Assembly: GCA_020633195.1 (NCBI GenBank)
Contig: JACKEC010000015.1
Span: forward strand, 310,001-374,000
From: Sandaracinaceae bacterium
GTDB taxonomy: Bacteria > Myxococcota_A > Polyangia > Polyangiales > Sandaracinaceae
Length of the DNA: 64,000 bases
Reading direction: 5' to 3'
The translations under genes were made by a program, and so were the position numbers. The stretch's first letter is position 1; every line of letters starts with the position of its first letter. Below, in pieces: positions 1-8,587 of the stretch. The notes under the pieces are model-generated. The model was not told the DNA's origin. It was given only the letters and a program-made list of their open reading frames with translations, and ran no database searches.

Positions 1-3000
1 TCGCGCGCGAGCTCGACCCGGTCCGCCTCCACGAGCAGCCGGCCGAGGTGCACGCCGACGTGAGGGAGCACCTCGGGGCGCGTCTCCGACTCGAACGCGC
101 GGAGCAGCGCGTCGATGAGGGGGACCTCGCTGGTCCCCTCGCAGGCCACCTCGATCGCGGCGAGCGCCGGGTAGTACGTCGGGTCGGCGATGCTCGCGCG
201 CTCGAGCTGGCGCATCGCGCCCTCTTCGTCGCCGCGGCTCTGGAGCGCCTCGGCGAGGACCATCGAGGTGCGCGCGGCGAGGGGGCCGCGCGGCAGGCGC
301 TGGGTCAGCCGCGTCAGGCTCTGCTCGTGCAGCTCGGGCTGGTCGAGCAGCAAGTACAGCCGCGGCAGCTCGAAGTGAGCCAGGAAGGGACGTTGCGGTC
401 GGACGAGCGCGGTCTCCCACGTGTCGACCGCGGCCCGCAGGGCGCCGAGCGTCGTGGAGCGCCGCGCCGAGCGGATCATCTCGAGGGTCTCGAGGCCGGC
501 GTCCGAGGGCTGCTCCGTCGACTGCGCCCACTCCTGCTGCTCGCGCGTGCGGCCCGCGCGCTCGAGGCCGACCGTCGTGTGTACGGCGGCGACCACGTCC
601 TTCGGGTCCGCGAGCCCGATCGCCCGCCACAGCGCGAGCGACTCCTCGCGATCGTCGATGAGGTGCGCGAGCTCGCGCTGCGCGCCCCGCCGCAGGGCCG
701 GGTCGTCGATGGGATCGATGGCCGCGTCGAGCGCGCCGACGCGGGCCGGGTCCTTCACCCCGAGGATCCGCAGGCGCAGCAGGATCGCCGAGATCGCGGC
801 GGGCTTCGCGGCGAGCGCCTCCCCGAGCTGGGTCAGCGCGCGCGTCGGATCGCCGAGGCGCTCGGCCGCGACGGCGCCGGCGCGGTAGCGGAGCTGGAGC
901 GCGCGCTCGGGCGTGGTGTCCTCGGGCGGCTGCCCCCACCGCTCGACGAGGTCCTTCCAGCGCCCGCGCCGCAGCAGCAGCCGCTCGAGCGCCGGGCGCG
1001 CGAAGCCGAGCCCGAGGTCCACGGCGCGCGCGTACTCGGTCGCCGCCTTGGCCTCGTCGCCGACCGCCTCGAGCGTCGCCGCTCGCCGCAGCACCGCGAT
1101 CGGATCGTCGTCGCGCGAGTCGAGGGCGAGCAGCTCCTCGAAGCGGAGCGCGCGGGCGAGGAGATCGCGGAGCGCGGCCCCCACCGAGCCGGAGCCCGGC
1201 GCGATCTCGAGCGCGGCCCGGAGGCGGGTCATCGCCTCCTCGGGCTGATCGAGCTCCCAGTCGCACACGTCGGCCGCGCGCTGCAGCCAGCGCACGCGCG
1301 TGACGCCCTCGCTCGCGGCGGCCGTCTCGTCGTAGAGGGCGAGCAGCTCGCGGGAGCGCTCGAGGCGGACGAAGAGCCGCTGCGCGGTGCGCCGCAAGGG
1401 GTGCCGCAGGGGCGCGCTGGAGTAGCCCTCGCGCACGACGTCGAGCGCGCCGGCCTCGTCGGACGCGGCCACGAGCAGCTCGGCGAGGTCCGCGCGGTGC
1501 CGCGACGCGTCCGCCGGATCGAGCGCGACGAGCTTGCGGAGCGCCTCGACGCGGGCGTCGCCCTCGAGGATCTCGGCGAGCCGGCGGCGCGCCTCGACCG
1601 CGAGGCTCAGCGTCCCCTCGATCTGGCAGGCGTCTCGCAGCGTCGCGCGCGCGCGCTCGGGCTCGTCGAGGTGCTCGACGCACCCCCGCGCGATGCCGAG
1701 GAGGAGCCGGTTCTTCGCGACCGGATCCTGCACCTGGGGCACCACGCGCTCGCGCAGCGCGGCGAGCGCCTCGTGGTCGGCGCGGCGCGCGAGGGGGCGC
1801 TCGAGGCTCGCGAAGATCCCGAGGTCGGCGGGGAGCGCGCGGTCCGCGTCCACGATCGCGTCGACCCCCGCGGTCTCGCCGAGTCGATCGGCGAGCGCGA
1901 GCAGCGCGTCGGCGCGCCACGCCTCGGTGGGCGCGGCCTCGGCCTCGGCGCGGAGCCGCGGCGCGACGACGTCCTCCTCGGGCTCGCCCTCGAGCCGCGC
2001 GGCGAGCTCGAGCGCGGGGCCGTGCAGCGGGTCGTCGTTCAGCGCGGTCAGCGCGTGCGCCCGCGCCCCGGCGGGGTCCCCGGCGAGGTCGGCGGTCGCG
2101 CGCGCGAGCCGGTACGCGAGGTGGGCCCGCGTCGCCGCGTCGGGTTCGATCTCGAGCCGCTGCCCCGAGTACTCGAGCCAGAGCTCGAGGTCGTCGATCG
2201 GGTCGAGCAGCGCGCACAGCTCGGCGAGGACGAAGCGCCGCGCGTCCCCCGTGGAGCTCTCGAGGGCGCGCTCGAAGAAGGCGCGCGCGAGGCCCTCGTC
2301 GGCGAGCCGGTAGCGCGCGACGAGCGCGGCGTCGATCGCGGTGTCGGCCGACGGGCTCGCCTCGAGCTGGGTGCGCCGCAGATCGATCCACGCGGACGCG
2401 TCGTCCGCGCCCGCGGCGAGCATCTCCCAGCCGAGCCACACGGAAGGCGCGTCGAGCCCCGCGCCCGAGTTGCGCAGCAGCGCCGCCGCGGCGTCGCGCT
2501 CGCCGTCGAGGAGGCGGTAGCGCGCCGCGCGGCCGGCCCACTCGGCCGCCGCGTCCGGGTGCGAGGTGAGCCGCGCGGCTTGCTCGGCCGCGTCGCCCGC
2601 CTCCTTCCAGCGCCCCATCCCGGCCGCGACGCGCTCGGCGGCCCACGCCGCCTCGATGCGGACGCCGTACGCGCTCGCCCGGGTGAACGCGCGCAGGGCG
2701 CCCTCGGCGTCCCCCTCGTCCTCGGCGGCGCGGCCTCGCGCGATCTCGAGCGCGGCACGCGCGCCGTCCGAGCTCGCGTGCTGGAGCTCCGCCTCGAGCG
2801 CCCGCGCCGCCTGCTCGGGGTCGGCGCTGCGGAGCGCGAGCTCGTGCCAGACCCGCGCGGTCGCGAGGGTCGGCCGGCTCCTGTGCGCCTCCCGGATCAG
2901 CTCGATCGCCTCGGCCACGCGGCCGGCCTCGGCGTGCAGCAGCGCGAGCTCGAGGCGCACCTCGTGACCGTCGTCGTCGGAGAGCGCGGACATCGCGATC

Positions 3001-3077
3001 CGCGCGAGCACGCGGATGAGATCTTCTCGTCGCTCGTCTTCGAGATCGGGGAGCTCGGCTGCCTCGGCGAGGTCCAT
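1..3077 (-). CDS. TPR-like helical repeat protein (3' truncated by window edge)
   Basis: About 1,025 residues are visible and the frame stays open to the left edge, so the C-terminus is missing. It starts MDLAEAAELPDLEDERRE at an ATG preceded by AAGGTG. There is no signal peptide and no membrane helix. The whole protein is Ala/Leu/Arg/Glu-rich, with repeated helix pairs of the type 'A..A..RLA....A..ALRRA', as in tetratricopeptide-repeat scaffolds. Phrases such as 'ALRAFTRASAYG' and 'EEAMTRLRAALEIAPGSG' look like TPR units. No catalytic motif was recognised. A cytoplasmic protein-interaction role is inferred only from the fold. The opposite strand is also open over most of this span but reads as low-complexity Arg/Ala protein, so I take the minus strand as real. 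Confidence 0.75.
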   Translation of the reverse strand, partial: MDLAEAAELPDLEDERREDLIRVLARIAMSALSDDDGHEVRLELALLHAEAGRVAEAIELIREAHRSRPTLATARVWHELALRSADPEQAARALEAELQHASSDGARAALEIARGRAAEDEGDAEGALRAFTRASAYGVRIEAAWAAERVAAGMGRWKEAGDAAEQAARLTSHPDAAAEWAGRAARYRLLDGERDAAAALLRNSGAGLDAPSVWLGWEMLAAGADDASAWIDLRRTQLEASPSADTAIDAALVARYRLADEGLARAFFERALESSTGDARRFVLAELCALLDPIDDLELWLEYSGQRLEIEPDAATRAHLAYRLARATADLAGDPAGARAHALTALNDDPLHGPALELAARLEGEPEEDVVAPRLRAEAEAAPTEAWRADALLALADRLGETAGVDAIVDADRALPADLGIFASLERPLARRADHEALAALRERVVPQVQDPVAKNRLLLGIARGCVEHLDEPERARATLRDACQIEGTLSLAVEARRRLAEILEGDARVEALRKLVALDPADASRHRADLAELLVAASDEAGALDVVREGYSSAPLRHPLRRTAQRLFVRLERSRELLALYDETAAASEGVTRVRWLQRAADVCDWELDQPEEAMTRLRAALEIAPGSGSVGAALRDLLARALRFEELLALDSRDDDPIAVLRRAATLEAVGDEAKAATEYARAVDLGLGFARPALERLLLRRGRWKDLVERWGQPPEDTTPERALQLRYRAGAVAAERLGDPTRALTQLGEALAAKPAAISAILLRLRILGVKDPARVGALDAAIDPIDDPALRRGAQRELAHLIDDREESLALWRAIGLADPKDVVAAVHTTVGLERAGRTREQQEWAQSTEQPSDAGLETLEMIRSARRSTTLGALRAAVDTWETALVRPQRPFLAHFELPRLYLLLDQPELHEQSLTRLTQRLPRGPLAARTSMVLAEALQSRGDEEGAMRQLERASIADPTYYPALAAIEVACEGTSEVPLIDALLRAFESETRPEVLPHVGVHLGRLLVEADRVELAR

Positions 3078-3182
3078 CGACGCACCTTGCAGGGGGAACG
3101 ACCCTCGGGTCGGGACGGGTACTCTACCGAACTCGAACGGTCTTCTGTGTCGTGAAGATCGACACGGGGCAGCCCCGAACCC

Positions 3183-5432
3183 TCACCGCGGGACGCATTG
3201 GGCGCGCGCGTCGCAGCGCTCGCCCGACGGGCAGTCGGCGTCCGACAGGCACTCCGTCGGGAGGCGGCAGAACCCGTCGACGCACACCTGATCGGTGGGG
3301 CACTCCGAGCTGATCCGACACCCCGTGGCGGGCTGGCAGAACCCGAACTGACAGCGCTCGCCGGCGATGCAGTCGGTGTCGGTGTCGCACGCGGGCGGCG
3401 GCACGCTGAAGCAGAGCCCGGCGAAGCAGCTCTGCGTGGGCGGGCAGTCCGCGCTGCTCGTGCAGCCGCCGCGGACCGTGCACTCGTTGTTGACGCACAT
3501 CCGCATGTCGGGGCAGTCCGCGTCCGAGCCGCAGAACAGCCAGGGCAGGCAGCGGTCCGCGATGCAGGTCCAGCCGTGGTTGCAGTCGACGTCGGCGGCG
3601 CAGGTGGTGGGCTGGCAGTACTGGCCCCCCTCGCAGCGCTCGCCGCTCGGGCAGTCGCGGCTGCGCGTGCACTCGGGCGCGATGAAGCAAATCCCGCTGT
3701 CCATGCAGATGGTCCCGCTGGGGCAGTCCATCGTGGAGCCCGGCGACCGGCAGGCGGGCAGCGCGTAGCACTGCGCGCCGAGGCAGGTCGAGCCGAGGGG
3801 GCAGTCCGCGCTCGACGAGCAGGTGACCGACGGGATGCACGTGGCCGTGCCGAGGTTGCAGATCTCGCCGGGCGGGCAGTCGCGGTGCGCCCGACAGGGG
3901 CCCGCGCTGCACGTCCCCGCCTCGCAGGCCTCGCCCGCGGGGCAGTCCGCGTCGGTCGCGCACTCCGGCGTCCCCTGGCACGCGCCGAGGACGCAGCGCT
4001 GGCCCGGACCGCAGTCGGCGTCGCGCCCGCACGCACCGACGAACCGGCAGCGCGCGGCGACGCAGGCGTAGCGCGCGGGGCAGTCGGCGTCGGCGCGGCA
4101 GGACCCCGTGAAGACGCACCGGCCGTCCGAGCAGGCGTAGCCGCTCGTGGCGCAGTCGGCGTCGGCGACGCACTCCGGCGCGGGGAGGCAGCGTCCGGCC
4201 TCGCAGATCTGCATCGGCGGGCACGTCACCGACGCGCAGGTCGCGCGGTCCTGACAGAGGCCGAGGTTGCACTCCTGGCTCGGCGCGCAGTCGCGGTCGC
4301 GCGCGCACGACGACGGCGGCAGGGGGATGCACGCCCCGTCGACGCAGACGGGGGCCATGCTCGGGCAGTCGACGTCGACGGTGCACCCGCCCGGCACCGA
4401 GCACGTGCGCGCCTGGCAGACCATGCCTTCGAAGGGGCAGTCCTCGTCACGCTCGCAGAAGAACGGCGGCACGCAGCGGTCGGTGATGCAGCGCCAGCCG
4501 AAGGCGCAGTCGCCGTCGCCGGCGCACGTGGTCGGCTGGCAGAACCCGAACTCGCACCGCTCGCGGCTCGCGCACTCGGCGTCGCTCGTGCAGCCGGGGG
4601 CGACGCAGCGGAAGCCGTCGCAGCGCTCGGGCGGGGGGCAGTCGGCGCTCGACGAGCAGCGCGGGAAGGGGGTGCACGTGCCGCCGAAGCAGAGCGAGCC
4701 CGCCTCGCAGTCCGCGTCGCTCGAGCAGCTCGAGCGCGGGATGCAGCGGCGGACGATCGTGCTGCACGTCTCGTCGGGCGCGCAGTCGCCGTCGTCGCGG
4801 CAGCCGGTCGCGATGCACCGCGCGTCCGAGCAGCGCAGCCCGGTGCCGCAGTCTCCGTCGACGACGCAGTCCCCGGTGAAGACGCAGCGCGCGCGCTGGC
4901 ACTCGAACCCGGTCGCGCACTCGCTCGCGTCGCGGCACTCGCCGGTGAACACGCAGACGTCGCCGACGCACTCGAAGCCGGCGCCGGCGCACGGGCTCGC
5001 GGGGGAGCACTCCGGGTTCGGGACGCAGCGGCCACCGATGCAGTCTTCTGCCGGCCCGCAGTCGCTGCGCGTCGCGCACCCGGCCTCCGTCGCGCAGCGC
5101 CCGTCGCGGCACACGTCGCCCGGGGAGCAGTCGGCGCTCGTGCGGCACTCGCCGCGGACCACGCAGCGATCGACCTCGCACACCTCGCCCGGCGGGCAGT
5201 CGAAGTCCGACGCGCAGCCGCCGGGGGGCGGGACGCAGGCGCACTCGACGCAGACGAACCCGAGGGGGCAGTCCGGATCGGTGGCGCACTCGCACGGCGG
5301 CGGCGGCGGTGGCGGCGTGGTGCCATCGAGCCCCGGAGGGGACCCGCCGTCGTCGCGATCGACCCGGAGCGTGGTTCGAGCGCAGCCCCCCGCGCTCAGG
5401 GAGAACAGCAGCGAGAGAGCGACCCAGCGCAT
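3183..5432 (-). CDS. Cys-rich repeat lipoprotein (30 tandem CxxDxDC units)
   Basis: A 749-residue secreted protein. Residues 1-17 are a lipoprotein-type signal ending SAGGC17. A Pro-rich linker follows (about 33-46), and then 30 consecutive Cys-rich units by my count run to the C-terminus. Each unit is about 22-26 residues with four Cys, typically C-x3-D-x-DC-x2-G-x2-C-x5-C, spaced like small disulfide knots. No enzyme motif is present. Myxobacteria encode many such proteins and none I can name has a proven function, so a cell-surface or adhesive role is inference. Units about 5-14 and 17-27 resemble each other block by block (both hold CQPTTCA...GW.C...RC), suggesting an internal block duplication. 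It is divergent from the lipoprotein at 5510, with 77 bases between. Confidence 0.85.
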   Translation of the reverse strand: MRWVALSLLFSLSAGGCARTTLRVDRDDGGSPPGLDGTTPPPPPPPCECATDPDCPLGFVCVECACVPPPGGCASDFDCPPGEVCEVDRCVVRGECRTSADCSPGDVCRDGRCATEAGCATRSDCGPAEDCIGGRCVPNPECSPASPCAGAGFECVGDVCVFTGECRDASECATGFECQRARCVFTGDCVVDGDCGTGLRCSDARCIATGCRDDGDCAPDETCSTIVRRCIPRSSCSSDADCEAGSLCFGGTCTPFPRCSSSADCPPPERCDGFRCVAPGCTSDAECASRERCEFGFCQPTTCAGDGDCAFGWRCITDRCVPPFFCERDEDCPFEGMVCQARTCSVPGGCTVDVDCPSMAPVCVDGACIPLPPSSCARDRDCAPSQECNLGLCQDRATCASVTCPPMQICEAGRCLPAPECVADADCATSGYACSDGRCVFTGSCRADADCPARYACVAARCRFVGACGRDADCGPGQRCVLGACQGTPECATDADCPAGEACEAGTCSAGPCRAHRDCPPGEICNLGTATCIPSVTCSSSADCPLGSTCLGAQCYALPACRSPGSTMDCPSGTICMDSGICFIAPECTRSRDCPSGERCEGGQYCQPTTCAADVDCNHGWTCIADRCLPWLFCGSDADCPDMRMCVNNECTVRGGCTSSADCPPTQSCFAGLCFSVPPPACDTDTDCIAGERCQFGFCQPATGCRISSECPTDQVCVDGFCRLPTECLSDADCPSGERCDARAQCVPR

Positions 5433-5509
5433 GGGAATCAGGGTAAGCCCAGCTCTAGGGGCGGAGCCAGGCTTCCCACTCCGAGCCCTGCGCGATACGG
5501 TCCCTCGCC

Positions 5510-6517
5510 ATGAACCGACGCGCGCAACTGCTGGGTCTCTTCGCCGCCCTCTGTGGGGCCACGCTCCTCTTCGCCTGCGGCGGTGAGGAGACGACCGAGG
5601 AGCCGGTGGACTCCACCGATCACGTCGGCCTGTTCGAGATCCCGATCTCGCTCAACAACCAGGCCTCGGGTCCCTCGGACGCCGTGCGGATCGAGATCAG
5701 CCCGACGGAGCTGCGCCTGAACTACCGGCCGGTGGTCGCGCTCGAGCACGGCCGGCCGGCCGACACGGCGATCGCCGATCACGTCATCACCCCGCTGCGC
5801 GAGGCGCTCACGAGCGGCCCGGCGCGGCGGCAGGCGGCGATCCGCATGCACGCGAACATCCCGTACCTGACCTTCGTCGAGGTGCTCAACACGCTGCAGT
5901 CGGCGAGCCTCCGCGACGTCCTGATCGCGGTGCGCGCGCCGGGCGAGAACCCCTCCGAGGCGTGGATGCAGTTCCCCCACTTCCAGGTCATCCCCGCGGG
6001 CGACGAGGCCCCCGTGTTCGAGAGCCGCGCGATCCCGTGGGACGAGTTCGTCCCCCAGTGGCAGGCCGTCTACGACGCGTGCCGCGCGGGCCAGTACGTC
6101 AACTGCGACGGCCCCTACGCGCACACCGCCGAGGGCGGCGACCTCGAGATGGAGATGTGGACGCGCGCGCAGGGCATGAAGGTCACCTTCCGCCAGATCA
6201 ACGCCCCCGAGCCGGCGCGGACCGGCGGCGGCGGCGTCGCCATGATCGAGGGCCTCGCGCCCCCCGCCGTGACCGGCGGCGGCGAGCCCGAGGTCACCCC
6301 CGCGACCGAGGGTGCGTTCACCGTCCGGTTCCAGGAGTCCACCGCCGCCGACGGCAGCGCGATCTCCAACATGGTCGCCCCCGTCTGCGCCGATCGGCAG
6401 TGCCAGGCCATCTTCCTGACCGACGCCACCGCCATGTCGATGCGCGTCATCTCCTTCCTCGGGGCCACCTTCCCCAACGGCACCCAGCGCCCCCAGGTCG
6501 CCTTCCGCCTCCCCTGA
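5510..6517 (+). CDS. lipoprotein of unknown function
   Basis: 335 residues beginning MNRRAQLLGLF. A signal peptide ends at the lipobox LLFAC (about residue 23), followed by an acidic linker (GGEETTEEPVDSTDH). The mature part looks globular and soluble, with no further membrane helix and no motif I recognise. 'LNNQASGPSDAVRIEISPTELRLN' suggests a beta-rich start, and a Gly/Pro-rich hinge lies near residue 245. It is probably anchored to the outer or inner membrane. A short GC hairpin followed by TTTCTC lies just after the stop codon. Confidence 0.8.
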   Translation: MNRRAQLLGLFAALCGATLLFACGGEETTEEPVDSTDHVGLFEIPISLNNQASGPSDAVRIEISPTELRLNYRPVVALEHGRPADTAIADHVITPLREALTSGPARRQAAIRMHANIPYLTFVEVLNTLQSASLRDVLIAVRAPGENPSEAWMQFPHFQVIPAGDEAPVFESRAIPWDEFVPQWQAVYDACRAGQYVNCDGPYAHTAEGGDLEMEMWTRAQGMKVTFRQINAPEPARTGGGGVAMIEGLAPPAVTGGGEPEVTPATEGAFTVRFQESTAADGSAISNMVAPVCADRQCQAIFLTDATAMSMRVISFLGATFPNGTQRPQVAFRLP

Positions 6518-6520
6518 TGG

Positions 6521-6543
6521 CGCCCCGGGGACGGGGTGTTTCT
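6521..6543 (+). terminator. weak possible rho-independent terminator
   Basis: CGCCCC and GGGGTG can pair (one G-T pair) around a six-base loop and are followed by TTTCTC, directly after the lipoprotein stop codon. The stem is only six pairs, so this is a tentative call. Confidence 0.3.
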
Positions 6544-6625
6544 CAGGGAGGGAAGATCCCCCGACCGGCTCCGTAAGCTGGCCCGTACCTCATCCCAGGG
6601 ATGGGGTCGTCAGCGGGAGACGGAG

Positions 6626-7006
6626 ATGAGCACGAAGAGCGGGAACGTGGTCCTTGTCGGTGCGGGCATCGCCTCGATCGTGGCGTTCTTCCTGCCGTTC
6701 CTCGATCTGGGGGGCATCGCCAGCGCTTCCGGCTGGGAGATCCTGGTGGCCGACCACGTCGAGTGGACGACCCGGATCGCGCTCCTCGCGCTGCCGCTGG
6801 GCGGCCTCGCCCTCATGGCGGCGGGCGCGACCCAGAGCCGCAAGGCGCGCCTGATCGGGGTGGGCTTCGGCCTGAGCGTCTATGGGTTCCTGGGCGTACA
6901 GATGATCCGGATCTTCCTCGCCACGACCGGCGTGGGCCTCTGGATCACGCTCGCCGCCGCGGCGACCGCGCTCGTCGCGGGCATCGCCACCAAGAAGAAG
7001 CGCTGA
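6626..7006 (+). CDS. small four-helix membrane protein
   Basis: 126 residues starting at ATG 6626, chosen because GGGAGACGGAG lies immediately upstream. Upstream in-frame codons would add a charged, non-conserved-looking leader. Four hydrophobic segments are visible: VVLVGAGIASIVAFFLPFL, IALLALPLGGLALMAAG, IGVGFGLSVYGFLGVQM and LWITLAAAATALVAGIA. The protein ends in KKKR. No functional motif was recognised. It is an integral inner-membrane protein of unknown role, transcribed alone and followed by a strong terminator. Confidence 0.75.
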   Translation: MSTKSGNVVLVGAGIASIVAFFLPFLDLGGIASASGWEILVADHVEWTTRIALLALPLGGLALMAAGATQSRKARLIGVGFGLSVYGFLGVQMIRIFLATTGVGLWITLAAAATALVAGIATKKKR

Positions 7007-7029
7007 AACGGACCTCGGGGGAGGGCCTC

Positions 7030-7072
7030 GAACGGCGGGACCACTGGGGGGTGGTTCCGCCGTTCACTTTTT
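7030..7072 (+). terminator. rho-independent terminator
   Basis: A 15-bp stem (GAACGGCGGGACCAC paired with GTGGTTCCGCCGTTC, one mismatch) encloses a TGGGGG loop and is followed by ACTTTTT. It sits 23 bases after the stop codon of the small membrane protein and is the clearest intrinsic terminator in the window. Confidence 0.85.
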
Positions 7073-7094
7073 CGACCGCTCGAGGTCTGTCGAT

Positions 7095-7179
7095 AAATCG
7101 CCTTCGGCGATTTCTCTCCGGCGAGGGGCAAGCCCCTCGCGCTCCCCACTGAGATCCTCCGACGCTTCGCGTCGTCGGA
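7095..7179. repeat. cluster of small inverted repeats with TTC loops
   Basis: Three hairpins lie side by side: AAATCGCC-TTC-GGCGATTT (7095-7113), GCGAGGGG-CAAG-CCCCTCGC (7121-7140) and CGACGC-TTC-GCGTCG (7160-7174). They occupy the space between the terminator of the upstream plus-strand gene and the stop codon of the minus-strand gene at 7181. On the minus strand they begin right after the stop with TGAGTC, as does the larger array next to cydB at the right end of the window. Confidence 0.7.
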
Positions 7180-7180
7180 C

Positions 7181-8377
7181 TCAGCCGCGCAGGTCCTCGG
7201 TGTGTCCAGCCGGAGCGACCGCGGCGTACGCGCGCGCGAGGACCGGGAGGAGCTCCTCGGCCGGCACGACCGCGACCTCGGCGGCGCCGCGCAGACCGAA
7301 CGTGAACGCGCCCTCGCGGTCGTCGTAGAAGAACCCGCCGTAGGTCTCGACGTGGCCGAAGCACGGACGCGGCGTCGTGCGCGCGCCGTCGACGACGCTG
7401 GTGTGCAGGGCGACGCGGTAGAGCATCCGCGCCAGCCAGTAGCGAGGCAGGACCGCGCGGGTCCCGCCGAGCCGCGCCTCGACCTCGGTGGCCGAGCGAG
7501 CGTGGAGCTCGAGCGCACCCAACGACACGGGCAACGCGCCGGCCTCGGCGGCTTCGAACGGGACCTCGGCGACGCGGTCCCAGATGCGCGGCGGGGGCTC
7601 CGGCGCCGCCGTCTCCGACGTGACGAGCAGGGCGCGCGGTGGCCGCGCGTCGAAGGAGGCGCCGGGCGGGACGCGGACGAGGTCGCCCGCGAACGCGTCG
7701 GGCGCGTCGCCCTCGAGGACGACGACCCAGCCTCCGTTCGGCGGCGCGAAGGGGCCCGAGGCGAGCGAGAGCGTGACGTCGCCGACCGTGGCGAGGACGC
7801 CGTCGGGCTCGCGCTCCAGCTCCGCCAGCAGGAGCGGCGGCGTGTCGACGTAGGGCTTGGCGTCGGCCTCGCGGCCTTCGGTGACCCACACGCGACGGTC
7901 GGACGGCGGCGGCGTCGGGGTCGACGCGCAGAACACGAGCGACAGGCCGGTTCGACGGCCGAAACCGGGTGGAAAGGCGGGGGGCGTGAACGGAGGGCGC
8001 AGGCGCCCCGGCCAGTGCGACAGGCCGTACGGATGGAGGATCAGATCGTGGGCGCGGTGGCGGAGGCGCGCGACGTCCTCTCCGGTCCGGGGGTCGGACA
8101 GGAACGTGAGCATCGGCATCGCGTCCACCATCGCGTCGCCGGTCCGCAGCGGCAGGACGTACTCGTCCGAGATGTTCTGGTGCGCGAAGAAGAGCGGCTC
8201 GGACGCTGCGACGATCTCGAGCTGCGCGACGCCCGTCCGCGCGACGACGGTGAGGTGATGCTCGAGGCGCCCCTCGCGCGCGGCGAGCTCGCGGAGGCTC
8301 ACGCGGGCCAGCGGGTCGGGCAGCGGATCGCGCGCGGGCGGCAGCGCCCAGGTGCGGGCGGTGGGGTGCACGCTCAT
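7181..8377 (-). CDS. conserved hypothetical protein
   Basis: 398 residues starting MSVHPTARTW. The frame is open far upstream, but the upstream translation is Pro/Val/Cys repeat (PVPVPN) coming from hexanucleotide repeats, so the ATG at 8377 is the sensible start. There is no signal peptide or membrane helix. Segments such as HPYGLSHWPGRLRPPFTPP, RTGLSLVFCAS and PNGGWVVVLEG look like a beta-rich, perhaps cupin-like fold, but I cannot assign a family. One or more enzyme-like His/Asp/Glu are present without a recognisable motif. It is separated from the next upstream gene by a 200-base repeat region, so it is probably transcribed on its own. Confidence 0.7.
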   Translation of the reverse strand: MSVHPTARTWALPPARDPLPDPLARVSLRELAAREGRLEHHLTVVARTGVAQLEIVAASEPLFFAHQNISDEYVLPLRTGDAMVDAMPMLTFLSDPRTGEDVARLRHRAHDLILHPYGLSHWPGRLRPPFTPPAFPPGFGRRTGLSLVFCASTPTPPPSDRRVWVTEGREADAKPYVDTPPLLLAELEREPDGVLATVGDVTLSLASGPFAPPNGGWVVVLEGDAPDAFAGDLVRVPPGASFDARPPRALLVTSETAAPEPPPRIWDRVAEVPFEAAEAGALPVSLGALELHARSATEVEARLGGTRAVLPRYWLARMLYRVALHTSVVDGARTTPRPCFGHVETYGGFFYDDREGAFTFGLRGAAEVAVVPAEELLPVLARAYAAVAPAGHTEDLRG

Positions 8378-8436
8378 CGGAGGAGCATAGCGGAGGGGGA
8401 TCGCGGCCGGGGCAGCGGGGGATTGGGAACGGGGGC

Positions 8437-8552
8437 GGGCACGGGCAGGGGCACGGGCACGGGCACGGGTTGGGCACGGGGTTGGGCACGGGCACGGGCA
8501 CGGGCAGGGGCACGGGGTTGGGCACGGGCACGGGCAGGGGCACGGGCACGGG
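8437..8552. repeat. GGGCAC hexanucleotide array (G-quadruplex-prone)
   Basis: The 200-base gap between the genes at 7181 and 8578 is mostly filled by GGGCAC units interrupted by GGGGCAC and GGGTTGGGCAC variants. Runs of three or four G at 3-4 base spacing fit the G3-N1-7 G-quadruplex pattern on the plus strand. The same unit recurs at 38440-38457 and 39963-40020. No gene is supported here. Confidence 0.85.
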
Positions 8553-8587
8553 GCGCCACTGAGGCGCTGTCGCGCCTTCAGTGGCGC
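8553..8587 (-). terminator. long hairpin over the stop codon of the TSUP gene
   Basis: GCGCCACTGA pairs with TCAGTGGCGC, and inside it GGCGC pairs with GCGCC around a TGTC loop, giving a nearly continuous 15-bp stem. The stop codon of the exporter gene lies within one arm. There is no T-run, so it could be a terminator, an mRNA-end protector or a repeat element. Confidence 0.45.

Noticed and set aside
48..3155. Long plus-strand open frame across the TPR gene
   Set aside because: It reads as Arg/Ala/Gly/Glu-rich low-complexity sequence with no domain, while the minus strand gives a regular helical-repeat protein. Long antisense frames are expected in very GC-rich DNA.
7121..7140. Rho-independent terminator GCGAGGGG-CAAG-CCCCTCGC
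   Set aside because: It lacks a T-run on either strand and is one of a hairpin group, so I listed it as a repeat element.
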